Positions 43,797 through 54,084 of a stretch of 64,000 bases of DNA are shown here, piece after piece. The position numbers and the translations under genes were made by a program. Source of the DNA: Acidimicrobiia bacterium (GTDB lineage Bacteria; Actinomycetota; Acidimicrobiia; IMCC26256; PALSA-610); contig BPGH01000002.1 of NCBI GenBank assembly GCA_026002935.1, positions 186,001-250,000 of the forward strand. Reading direction: 5' to 3'. The notes below the pieces were generated by a model. It searched no databases and was not told the origin of the DNA. It saw nothing but the letters and a program-made list of their open reading frames with translations. Position 1 is the stretch's first letter. Each line of letters opens with the position of its first letter.

Positions 43797-46361
43797 TCAG
43801 CGCGCCGCCCGCCACGCCCGCGCGCGTGACCGGACCGTCTCGAACTGCGCGGCGGCCTCGTCGTCGCCGAACCGCGCGCTGAGCCGGTCGGGCGCAGCGG
43901 TCGCGTAGTAGACCGCGACGGCCGGGATCTCGATCGGGTCGCGATCGGCGGTGAGCCGCAGCAGCAGGTCCCAGTCCGAGTAGAAGTGCAGCGCCTCGTC
44001 GAAGCGCACGTCGTCGCGCCGGCGGTGCGCGAGCACGTTCTGGTCGACGAGGTTGCGGTGCGCGAGCTCGTCGGGGTCCCAGGGGAGGAATTGGAGCGCC
44101 GGCAGGCCGCCCTCGCCCGCCCCGTGGTGGCGCGCCTCGTCGTCGACGAGGCGGGCGCCGTAGCCGACCGACGCGTCCGGGCGTTCGGTGAACGCCCATG
44201 CGACGGCCTTGCACCAGTCCGGATGGAAGCGGCAGTCGTCGTCCAGGTAGACGACCACGTCCCCGGTCGCGTGGTCGAGCGCCAGGTTGCGCGCGGCCGA
44301 CGCCCCGCGCGCCCGGTCGAGACGGAACGTGACGATGCGGGGGTCGTCGCCCAGGCGGCCCAGCAGCTCGGGGGTGTCGTCCTCCGAACCGTCGTCGACG
44401 ACGAGGAGCTGCCAGTTGCGGTACGACTGGCCCTGCACCGACTCGATCGCGCGCCCGAGCAGCTCCCGCCGGTTCCGGGTGGGCACGACCACGCTGATCG
44501 CGAGCTTCTCGGGGACGTCGAGGTGGCGCAGCCAGGCCGAGACCCGGGCGACGAGCGCGGCCCGTTCCAGCTCGCGTACCCGCGCGCCGAGGTCGGCCGC
44601 GTCGGCGCGGGCGGCGTCCGCCTTGGCGTCGACGTGGTGGAGCGTGTCGGCCAGGCCCAGCGCGAACCGCTCGAGCCAGGTGGCATGCGGCACGTCGTGG
44701 CGCGCCGACCAGCGGCGCGGCGCCCGCGCGCGCGGTTCGGGCAGCGACCGCGACAGGGTGTGGGCCGCTCGGCGCCGCGCCGTGGGCACCAGGTCGGGCC
44801 ACGGGGGCGCCTCGTGGTCGGGCACCTCGACGCCGAGCGTGGCGGCGAGCGTCGGGGCGACGTGCAGCACCGGCATCGTGCCGGGCCGGCGGCCCGGCCG
44901 GATGCCCGGCCCCCGCACCGCCAGCAGGCCCCCGCGGTGGTGGTCACCCGTGCGCCACTGCTCGTACGGCAGGTGCACGACGCCGGTCGCGGGCGACCAG
45001 ACCGTGTCGATCGGGGCGCGGCGGTTCCACTCGACGATCAGGTCCCCGTAGGAGTCGCCGTCGGTGCGCAGGTAGTGGTCGTCGGTGAACAGCACGTCGG
45101 CCACCGCCGGCTCCCCGGTGTCGACGTTGACGAGCTCCCGCAGCCGGTCGGCGAGCCATCCGAGCACGAGCTCACGGTGCCGCGCCGCGACCCGCCCGAA
45201 CGGTTCGCGCCCCTCGAGGTTGAGGCGGACCGACCCGCACACGGTGTCGTTGAGCTGGGCCCACCACCGCCGCGTGCCGAGCCACGGGATCGGCTCCTCG
45301 AAGCGGCCGTACGGCACCCGGGCCGCGAGCCGGCGGCGGCCCGCCGCCGCGGCGCGCCACGCGCCCGACCGCACGCGCGCCGGCAGCAGTCCGGCGACGG
45401 CGGCCGACGCGCGGGTCAGCGGCCCGAGCCCGGCGTCCCCCGACGCGTACCGGTCGAGTCGCCACAGCACGGCGTCGAGCACGTTCGTGCCGTCGAAGTG
45501 CGCGCGCATCCCGTGGCTCAGGTGCACGAAGACGGTGCCGTCGGTGCCCATGCGCGCGAGATGGGCCCCGACGGCGGCGTCGAGCGCGCGGTAGACGTCG
45601 CGCAGCGGGTCACCGATCTCGGCCCGCACGGCGGCGTCGTGCCGGGGGTGTCCGGTGTCGTGCAGCGCCCAGAACTGGTGGCCGGCGCAGTGGCCCTCGC
45701 CCATCACGCCGAAGAAGAGGTCCCACCCCCCTTCCTCCAGCAGCGCGACCGAGCACGCGGTCTTCCGGGCGACGCCCTCCAGCAGGTCGTCGCGCAGCGC
45801 GGCGTTCTCCGCCGCGCTACGGTGCGCGCCGGCCCGGTGCAGGTGGTCGCAGGGGGCGTAGTGGACCCGCTCGGGCATGTCGGCGGTGCCGACGGGGTGC
45901 GCGCCGAACCGCTCGGCGACCTCCTCCACGAACCGCCGCGGCCACGACCCGGTGGCGCCGTGCCGGTCGTGGCAGCCCCATTCGACGAGCTGGGTGCCGT
46001 TCAGGCCCTCCGCGACCGGCGCGTGCGGCGCGTCGAGCACCGCGACGCGCATCCCGAGCCGCGAGAGGTGCTGCCACAGTGCGGGCGGGTCGGTGACCGG
46101 TCCGCGCCACTCGGGGACGTACGTCCCGCCGCGGACGCGCCCGCCGCAGAGGTAGCCGTGACGGCTCGACGTCGTGCCCGTGTAGATCGTCGGCCAGTTC
46201 GACCCGACGAAGTAGCCGACCGGCGCGACCGTCTCGACCACCGCCGCGGTCGCGAGCAGCTCGGCGAGCGCCGGCATCTCGCCGGCCGCGGCCAGGGACC
46301 GGGCGACGTGCAGGTCGGTCGCGTCGAGCCCGAGGTAGCAGGTCCGGGCGGGGGCGGGCAC
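43797..46361 (-). CDS. alkaline-phosphatase-superfamily phosphodiesterase fused to GT2 glycosyltransferase
   Basis: 854 aa. Residues 1 to about 540 form an AP-superfamily (nucleotide pyrophosphatase/phosphodiesterase-like) domain: CYLGLDATDL (metal Asp13), VGSNWPTIYTGTTSSRHGYL (candidate nucleophile Ser54), GEGHCAGHQFW (222-231), VHLSHGMRAH (281-288) and a late GDHHRGGLLAVRGPGI. The usual metal pair S-D-H-G reads L-S-H-G, so one ligand appears replaced. A heptad-like helix (about 560-605) links to a GT2 domain (622-854) with ISVVVPTRNRRELL, LLVVDDGSEDD and YLDDDCR (DxD, 707-709). First gene of a four-gene minus-strand operon. No signal peptide. Confidence 0.82.
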   Translation of the reverse strand: MPAPARTCYLGLDATDLHVARSLAAAGEMPALAELLATAAVVETVAPVGYFVGSNWPTIYTGTTSSRHGYLCGGRVRGGTYVPEWRGPVTDPPALWQHLSRLGMRVAVLDAPHAPVAEGLNGTQLVEWGCHDRHGATGSWPRRFVEEVAERFGAHPVGTADMPERVHYAPCDHLHRAGAHRSAAENAALRDDLLEGVARKTACSVALLEEGGWDLFFGVMGEGHCAGHQFWALHDTGHPRHDAAVRAEIGDPLRDVYRALDAAVGAHLARMGTDGTVFVHLSHGMRAHFDGTNVLDAVLWRLDRYASGDAGLGPLTRASAAVAGLLPARVRSGAWRAAAAGRRRLAARVPYGRFEEPIPWLGTRRWWAQLNDTVCGSVRLNLEGREPFGRVAARHRELVLGWLADRLRELVNVDTGEPAVADVLFTDDHYLRTDGDSYGDLIVEWNRRAPIDTVWSPATGVVHLPYEQWRTGDHHRGGLLAVRGPGIRPGRRPGTMPVLHVAPTLAATLGVEVPDHEAPPWPDLVPTARRRAAHTLSRSLPEPRARAPRRWSARHDVPHATWLERFALGLADTLHHVDAKADAARADAADLGARVRELERAALVARVSAWLRHLDVPEKLAISVVVPTRNRRELLGRAIESVQGQSYRNWQLLVVDDGSEDDTPELLGRLGDDPRIVTFRLDRARGASAARNLALDHATGDVVVYLDDDCRFHPDWCKAVAWAFTERPDASVGYGARLVDDEARHHGAGEGGLPALQFLPWDPDELAHRNLVDQNVLAHRRRDDVRFDEALHFYSDWDLLLRLTADRDPIEIPAVAVYYATAAPDRLSARFGDDEAAAQFETVRSRARAWRAAR

Positions 46362-46454
46362 CGGCGCAGGCTAGCGAGCGCCGCGACCTCCGTACCCGGC
46401 CCCGGGCGCGGCCGGGTCGCGCGGCGATCGGGCGACAGCGGGATGCCGCGCGAG

Positions 46455-46474
46455 CGCGCGGGTCGACCCGCGCG
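46455..46474. other. 20-bp perfect palindrome (hairpin) between lon and the phosphodiesterase-GT2 operon
   Basis: Ten-base arms centred on GGGTC/GACCC, entirely self-complementary. It lies 18 bp downstream of the Lon stop and 94 bp upstream of the next minus-strand start. No T-run follows, so either a Rho-independent-like stop of a GC-rich genome or an operator for the downstream operon. Confidence 0.4.
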
Positions 46475-46492
46475 AGCGCGCGGCGTGGGGCG

Positions 46493-48802
<2,310 letters not shown>

Positions 48803-48931
48803 AGTGCCCGTGCAACAGCCGGTACCCATTGCCGATTCCCGGGGTCGGGTTTGCGGCGACGCCGCCGCCCGCCCGCGACCGCCCTCGCCGCCGTGCCGGG
48901 ACGCACGCGGCCGCCACCGAGTGGAGCACCC

Positions 48932-50443
48932 GTGGTGAACGTCCTCTTCGTGACCGCCGACCAGTTCCGGGGCGACTGCCTCGGCGCCGCCGGCCACCCG
49001 GTCGTGCGGACCCCGAACCTCGACCGCCTCGCGGCGGGCGGCGTGTCGTTCCGCCGGCACTTCGCGAACGCGACGCCGTGCGCACCGAGCCGCGCCGGCC
49101 TCTACACGGGGATGTACCTGTGCAACCACCGGGTCGCGGTCAACGGAACCCCGCTGGACGACCGCTTCACCAACGTCGCCCGCGAGGCGCGCGCGCTCGG
49201 CTACGAGCCGGCGCTGTTCGGCTACACGGACACCGGCGTCGACCCCCGCACGGTCCCGGCCGACTCCCCGTGGCTGCGCCGGTACGAGGGGGTGCTGCCG
49301 GGCTTCGAGCCGGTGTGCCACCTGCCCGAGTCGGAGCCGGAACCGTGGCTCGCGTGGCTGCGGCGGCGCGGGGTGGACCTGCCCGACGACTGGCGCGCGT
49401 TCGTCGACCGCCCCGCGCCCGGCACCCGCCACCGCGCGCGCTACGGCGCGGCGGAGAGCCAGACCGCGTTCCTCACCGACCGGGTGCTCGACCACCTCGA
49501 CGACGCCGGCGACCGCCCGTGGTTCGTGCACGTGTCGTACCTGCGGCCGCACCCGCCGTACCTCGCGCCCGCGCCGTACGACACGATGTACGACCCGTCG
49601 TCGGTCCCCGACCCGGTGCGGGCGCCGACGCGCGACGAGGAGGGGCGCCAGCACCCCCTGCTCGGCCTGATGATCGGCCATCCGTTGCTCCGGTCACCCG
49701 ACGACCCCGACGAGCAGCGCGCGTGGCAGGCGGCGTACTACGGGATGGTGAGCGAGGTCGACGCGCACGTCGGGCGGCTCCTCGACTGGCTCGACGAGAC
49801 GGGACGCGCCGCCGACACGATCGTCCTGTTCACCTCGGACCACGGCGAACTGCTCGGCGACCACTGGCTGCGCGAGAAGCTCGGCTGGTTCGACAGCGCG
49901 TTCCACGTGCCGATGATCGTGCGCGATCCCCGCCCGGCGTTCGACGCGACGCGCGGCAGGGCGGTCGACGCGTTCACCGAGCACGTCGACGTGTTGCCGA
50001 CGATCTGCGACCTGCTCGGCGCGCAAGTGCCCCTGCAGTGCGACGGGCGCCCGCTCACCGGGTGGCTGGAGGGGACCCCGCCGAGCCACTGGCGGCGCGA
50101 GGCGCACATGGAGCTCGACCTGCGCGACCCCGACTCACCGCTGCTCGAGGAGGCGTTCGGGGTGACGCTCGAGGAGTGCTCGCTCGCGGTGCTGCGCGAC
50201 GACCACGGCAAGTACGTCCAGTTCGCCGGGCACCACGCGCTCCCGCCCATCTTCTTCGACCTCGACTCGGACCCGGCGCAGGTCGTGAACCGCGCCGCCG
50301 ACCCGGCGCTCGCCCCGAGGGTGCTCGACTACGCGCAGCGGATGCTCGCCTGGCGCATGCGCCACAACGAGCGGACGCTCGCGGGCACGAAGTTGACGAT
50401 GCACGCCGGTCCCGTCGAGCGCCGGGCCCCCCGGCTGCGCTGA
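48932..50443 (+). CDS. sulfatase (formylglycine type)
   Basis: 503 aa. VVNVLFVTADQFRGDCLG carries the metal Asp. The signature C-x-P-S-R is in NATPCAPSRAGLYTG (Cys50). DTIVLFTSDHGELLGDHWL gives the second metal pair, and KLGWFDSAFHVPMIV follows, as in choline/aryl sulfatases and phosphonate hydrolases. A second GTG 3 nt downstream is an alternative start. Cytoplasmic (no signal). It ends 118 nt before the nitrogen-compound operon and could be co-transcribed with it, but the gap contains its own regulatory-looking signals. Confidence 0.88.
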   Translation: MVNVLFVTADQFRGDCLGAAGHPVVRTPNLDRLAAGGVSFRRHFANATPCAPSRAGLYTGMYLCNHRVAVNGTPLDDRFTNVAREARALGYEPALFGYTDTGVDPRTVPADSPWLRRYEGVLPGFEPVCHLPESEPEPWLAWLRRRGVDLPDDWRAFVDRPAPGTRHRARYGAAESQTAFLTDRVLDHLDDAGDRPWFVHVSYLRPHPPYLAPAPYDTMYDPSSVPDPVRAPTRDEEGRQHPLLGLMIGHPLLRSPDDPDEQRAWQAAYYGMVSEVDAHVGRLLDWLDETGRAADTIVLFTSDHGELLGDHWLREKLGWFDSAFHVPMIVRDPRPAFDATRGRAVDAFTEHVDVLPTICDLLGAQVPLQCDGRPLTGWLEGTPPSHWRREAHMELDLRDPDSPLLEEAFGVTLEECSLAVLRDDHGKYVQFAGHHALPPIFFDLDSDPAQVVNRAADPALAPRVLDYAQRMLAWRMRHNERTLAGTKLTMHAGPVERRAPRLR

Positions 50444-50509
50444 TGCGCCACCGCCGCGCGCGGCGGAGTACGGCGCGCAAGGTCGGGGCAAGGTGGCCGA
50501 CCCGCGCGG

Positions 50510-50536
50510 TTCACAGCGGGGCAACCGCGGCGGAAC
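50510..50536 (+). promoter_or_regulatory. weak GlnR-like repeat array
   Basis: TTCAC-n6-GCAAC-n6-GGAAC (50510-50536): three 5-mers at 11-bp steps resembling gTnAC-n6-GaAAC half-sites, each with one or two mismatches. It lies upstream of the first operon gene. The reading is strengthened only by the better match at 59746-59783. Confidence 0.25.
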
Positions 50537-50541
50537 GCGCA

Positions 50542-50559
50542 CCGGGTGGGATGACCCGG
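50542..50559 (+). promoter_or_regulatory. hairpin over the translation start of the operon
   Basis: CCGGGT (50542-50547), loop GGGATG, ACCCGG (50554-50559): a 6-bp perfect stem ending 2 nt before the ATG at 50562. It would occlude ribosome entry, so a translational control element is possible. It does not match the guanidine-I, -II or -III riboswitch cores. Confidence 0.35.
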
Positions 50560-50561
50560 CG

Positions 50562-51404
50562 ATGCACAGCACCGCGACGACCTCGGGAGCGCGGGACCAC
50601 GCACGCGCGCAGGAGCATCACCACGACCCCTCGGCGCCCCGGCCCGTCGTGCCGGCCACCCTCGCGAACGGCCTCCCTCCCGGGGTGCCGGCCGCCGCGG
50701 TCGTCTGGGAGGAGGTGCTCGGCCCGGGTGGCGCGACGTCGCGGGAGCTCGCGCGCGGCACGAGGGTCCGCCTGACCGATCTCGACGGCGACGCGTGCGC
50801 GTCGATCCTGTGCTTCAACGCGGCCATGCCGTCCGAGCGGCTGTGTGTCGCCGACACGGTGAAGGTGCAGTGGCAGGCGTACCCCCGTGCGGGCACGCTC
50901 CTGCTGTCCGACCTGGGCCGCGTGCTCGCGACGATCGTCGAGGACACGAGTGCGCGTCACGACGCCCTGTGCGGGCCGAGCAACCGCGCGGGCAACGACC
51001 GCCGCTACGGTGACGGCTCCGTCGCCGGGCCGGCCCCGAACGCGCGGGACCGCTTCCTCGTCGCCGTCGCGAAGCACGGACTGGGCGCGCGCGACGTGCA
51101 CCCCTGCCTCAACCTGTTCAAGGGCGTGCACGTCGAGCCCGACGGGACGCTGCGCTGGCTCGGTGAGCCGACGGCCCCCGGCCTCCACGTGGAGCTGCGC
51201 TGCGAGCTGCCGATCCTCCTCGTCGTCGTCAACGCCCCCCACGTGCTCGACGACCGGCCCCGCTACACGTGCACGCGCCTGCGGATCACCGCATGGCGCG
51301 GCGAGCCCGCCGGCGCCGACGACCCGGTCCGGCACGCGACGCCGGAGGCCCGCCGCGCGTTCGAGAACACCGAGGAGTACCTGCGGGCACGGGGGGACGC
51401 GTGA
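50562..51404 (+). CDS. DUF1989 urea/guanidine carboxylase-associated protein 1 (carboxyguanidine deiminase-type subunit)
   Basis: 280 aa. A His-rich, non-conserved N-terminus precedes the DUF1989 domain: VVWEEVLGPGGATSRELARG, VRLTDLDGDACASILCFNAA, ARHDALCGPSNRAGN, and HPCLNLFKGVHVEPDGTLRW. In guanidine-degrading bacteria paired DUF1989 proteins of this kind (CgdA/CgdB) deiminate carboxyguanidine to allophanate. The conserved Cys/His pattern (CFNA, RHD, C-L-N-L-F) fits a metal- or Cys-dependent deiminase. First gene of the seven-gene overlapped operon. ATG start; a later GTG (about 50649) could also serve. Confidence 0.82.
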   Translation: MHSTATTSGARDHARAQEHHHDPSAPRPVVPATLANGLPPGVPAAAVVWEEVLGPGGATSRELARGTRVRLTDLDGDACASILCFNAAMPSERLCVADTVKVQWQAYPRAGTLLLSDLGRVLATIVEDTSARHDALCGPSNRAGNDRRYGDGSVAGPAPNARDRFLVAVAKHGLGARDVHPCLNLFKGVHVEPDGTLRWLGEPTAPGLHVELRCELPILLVVVNAPHVLDDRPRYTCTRLRITAWRGEPAGADDPVRHATPEARRAFENTEEYLRARGDA

Positions 51405-52009
51405 CGGTCCTGTGCGACGTCGTCGTCCCGGCGCGGAACCCCTGGACGGGCGTCGTGCCCGCGGGCGCGTCGGTCGGGATCGTCGACCTCGCGGGCAACC
51501 AGGCGGTCGACTTCCTCGCGTACGACGCGCACGACCACGCGATCCGGTACAGCGCGCAGGCGACGGTCGCCGCCGCCGGGAACGTCTACCTGCGCGCCGG
51601 ATCGGTGCTGCGCAGCGACGACTCCCTGCCCCTGATGACCGTCGTCGCGACCGACTGCGCCCGTCACGACACGCTGGCGGGCGCCTGCAGCCAGGAGTCG
51701 AACTCGCTGCGCTACGGGCACCACACCCGCCCGCAGCACGCGTGCGTCGACAACTTCCTCCTCGCGCTCGCGCCCCACGGCATGGGAAAGCGGGACGTCG
51801 TCGCGAACGTCAACTGGTTCATGAACGTCCCGGTCGAGCCCGACGGCACGCTCGGCATCGTCGACGGGATCTCGGCGCCGGGCCTGTCGGTACGGCTGCG
51901 GGCCGAGCGCGACCTCCTGCTCGTCGTCTCGAACTGCCCGCAGGTCAACAACCCCTGCAACGGCTTCGACCCCACCCCCGTGCGCGTCGTCGTCGAGGTG
52001 CCGTCGTGA
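51401..52009 (+). CDS. DUF1989 urea/guanidine carboxylase-associated protein 2 (carboxyguanidine deiminase-type subunit)
   Basis: 202 aa, the second DUF1989 partner. Blocks: PAGASVGIVDLAGNQAVDFL, YSAQATVAAAGNVYLRAGSV, TDCARHDTLAGACSQESNSL, RYGHHTRPQHACVDNFLLAL, and NVNWFMNVPVEPDGTLGIVD. The C-R-H-D and C-S-Q-E-S pattern is diagnostic of the UAAP2 branch. GTG start overlaps the UAAP1 stop by 4 nt and its own stop overlaps the next gene, so a 1:1 complex with UAAP1 is expected. Known pathway role of homologues: carboxyguanidine to allophanate plus ammonia. Confidence 0.85.
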   Translation: MTVLCDVVVPARNPWTGVVPAGASVGIVDLAGNQAVDFLAYDAHDHAIRYSAQATVAAAGNVYLRAGSVLRSDDSLPLMTVVATDCARHDTLAGACSQESNSLRYGHHTRPQHACVDNFLLALAPHGMGKRDVVANVNWFMNVPVEPDGTLGIVDGISAPGLSVRLRAERDLLLVVSNCPQVNNPCNGFDPTPVRVVVEVPS

Positions 52010-54084
52010 CCGTCACGGGGACCGCACCCGCGCCCGGACCGGCCACGGTGCGCCCCGCCGGGGGACGAACGGAGCCGGCGCGCGTTCTGGTCGTGCGGGA
52101 GGCGGGCTGGCACACCGCCGTGCAGGACCCGTTCGGCCGCAGCGGCTACTGGCACGTCGGCGTGCCGCCGTCGGGCGCGATGGACGACCTCTCGCTGCGG
52201 CTCGCGAACCGCGCCGTCGGCAACGTGCCGGGCGCGGCGGGGCTCGAGTGCACCGCCGTGGGCCCCGTGGTGGAGGCCGGCCGCGACGCGGTCGTGTGCG
52301 TCGCGGGCGCACCCGCCGACGTGCGCGTCGACGGCGCGCCCGCGCCGATGTGGACGCCCCTGTGCCTGCGCGCCGGCCAGACGCTGCGGGTCGGCCGGAT
52401 CGGCCCGGTCGGGATGCGCACCTACGTCGCGGTGCGCGGCGGCATCGACGTCCCCGTCGTGCTCGGGAGCCGCTCGACGTTCGTCGCGGGCGCGCTCGGC
52501 GGGCTCGACGGCCGGACGCTCGCCGCCGGCGACGTGCTGCCGGTCGGGCGCGACCACGACCCCTCGCTCGTGCCCTCCGCGGTCCCGAGCGCGGCCCGGC
52601 CGTCGCTCGGGCACCGCTGGCGCGTCCACGTGCTCGTCGGACCGCACGCCGGGCCCGAGTTCCTGGCGCCCGAGTGGCTCGAGACCCTCTTCGGGACCTG
52701 GTACGAGGTGGACACGGCCTCGTCCCGTTCGGGGCTGCGCCTGCGCGGCCCGCGGCCGCACTGGACGCGGCCCCACGGCGGGGAGGCCGGGCTGCACCCG
52801 TCGAACATCCACGACACCGGCTACGCGATCGGCGCGCTCAACCTGACCGGCGACGTGCCGGTGCTGCTCGGTCCCGACGGGCCGAGCTGCGGCGGCTTCG
52901 TGTGCCCCGCCGTGGTCGCGGCCGCCGAACGCTGGAAGCTCGGCCAGATCGCCCCCGGGGACCGCGTCCGGCTGGTTCCGGTCGTGGCCGAACAGGCCGC
53001 CGCACTCGACGCCCGCGCCCGCCACGTGACCTCCCTGCTGCGCGCACCGCGGCGCAGCGGCGGCGTGACCCCCCGCCGCGACCCGGCCGCGGGCCGGCTC
53101 TGGGAGCGCGAGGCCGGCGGCGGGGTCCCCGCCGTCGTGCACCGCCGCGCGGGGGACCGCTTCCTGCTCGTGGAGTACGGCCCGATGGTGCTCGACCTCG
53201 AGCTGCGGGCGCGCGTCCACGCGCTGGCGCAGTGGGTCGAAGGCCGACGGATCCCCGGGGTCGTCAGCCTCACCCCCGGGGTCCGGTCGTTGCTCGTCGA
53301 GATCGACGGCACCGGGCCCGACGTCGACGCGCTCGGCGCGCTGCTCGCGACCGCCGAGGACGAGCTGCCGCCCGCGCGCGACCTCGTCGTCCCGTCTCGC
53401 ACGGTGCACCTCCCCCTCGCGTTCGACGACCCGTCGGTGCGCGAGGCGATGGAGCGCTACCAGCGCAGCGTGCGCCCCGACGCGCCGTGGTGCCCTTCCA
53501 ACGTGGAGTTCATCCGGCGCGTCAACGGGCTCGACTCCGTCGACGACGTCGCCGAGATCGTCTTCGCCGCGTCCTACGTGGTCCTGGGTCTCGGCGACGT
53601 GTACCTCGGCGCGCCCGTCGCGACGCCCCTCGACCCGCGCCATCGCCTCGTCACGACGAAGTACAACCCGGCACGGACCTGGACACCGGCGAACGCGGTC
53701 GGGATCGGCGGCGCGTACCTGTGCATCTACGGCATGGAGGGCCCGGGCGGCTACCAGCTCGTCGGGCGCACCGTCCCGATCTGGACCCTCGCCGAGGGCA
53801 CGCGCGGCTTCGAGCCGGGGGTGCCGTGGCTGTTGCGCTGCTTCGACCGCATCCGGTTCCACCCGGTGACTCCCGAGCGGCTGGAGGAGCTGCGCGCCGC
53901 GCTCCACAGCGGCGCGTGGGGGCCGAGGATCGAGCCCGGCACCCTGTCGATCGAGGAGCACCTGCGCTTCCTCGAGGCCAACTCGGCGTCGATCGCCGCC
54001 TTCCGCGAGCGCCAGCGCGCCGCGTTCGAGGCCGAGCGGGCACGCTGGGCCGCCGCGGGCGAGGTCCAGGGGGCCGGCGCGTGA
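52006..54084 (+). CDS. urea/guanidine carboxylase carboxyltransferase region (AHS2-AHS1) without BC and biotin domains
   Basis: 692 aa. Residues about 28-340 are AHS2/KipA-PxpC-like (GWHTAVQDPFGRSGYWHVGV, SGAMDDLSLRLANRAVG). About 370-640 is AHS1/KipI-PxpB-like (LLVEYGPMVLDLELRARVHA, IPGVVSLTPGVRSLLVEID). The sequence WCPSNVEFIRRVNGLDSVDD, VTTKYNPARTWTPANAVGIG and GGAYLCIYGMEGPGGYQLVG is nearly that of true urea/guanidine carboxylases, not of small KipI/KipA proteins. The usual N-terminal biotin carboxylase and C-terminal biotinyl domain are absent, with ends exactly at the domain borders. Either BC/BCCP is supplied in trans or the protein has a PxpBC-like ATP-dependent ring-opening role. Confidence 0.85.
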   Translation: MTVTGTAPAPGPATVRPAGGRTEPARVLVVREAGWHTAVQDPFGRSGYWHVGVPPSGAMDDLSLRLANRAVGNVPGAAGLECTAVGPVVEAGRDAVVCVAGAPADVRVDGAPAPMWTPLCLRAGQTLRVGRIGPVGMRTYVAVRGGIDVPVVLGSRSTFVAGALGGLDGRTLAAGDVLPVGRDHDPSLVPSAVPSAARPSLGHRWRVHVLVGPHAGPEFLAPEWLETLFGTWYEVDTASSRSGLRLRGPRPHWTRPHGGEAGLHPSNIHDTGYAIGALNLTGDVPVLLGPDGPSCGGFVCPAVVAAAERWKLGQIAPGDRVRLVPVVAEQAAALDARARHVTSLLRAPRRSGGVTPRRDPAAGRLWEREAGGGVPAVVHRRAGDRFLLVEYGPMVLDLELRARVHALAQWVEGRRIPGVVSLTPGVRSLLVEIDGTGPDVDALGALLATAEDELPPARDLVVPSRTVHLPLAFDDPSVREAMERYQRSVRPDAPWCPSNVEFIRRVNGLDSVDDVAEIVFAASYVVLGLGDVYLGAPVATPLDPRHRLVTTKYNPARTWTPANAVGIGGAYLCIYGMEGPGGYQLVGRTVPIWTLAEGTRGFEPGVPWLLRCFDRIRFHPVTPERLEELRAALHSGAWGPRIEPGTLSIEEHLRFLEANSASIAAFRERQRAAFEAERARWAAAGEVQGAGA

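Noticed and set aside
50444..50561. Guanidine riboswitch (ykkC types I-III) upstream of the operon
   Set aside because: No ACGR-loop hairpin pair and no conserved ykkC core segments could be found by eye. Only a short CCGGGT/ACCCGG stem is present. A covariance-model search would settle it.
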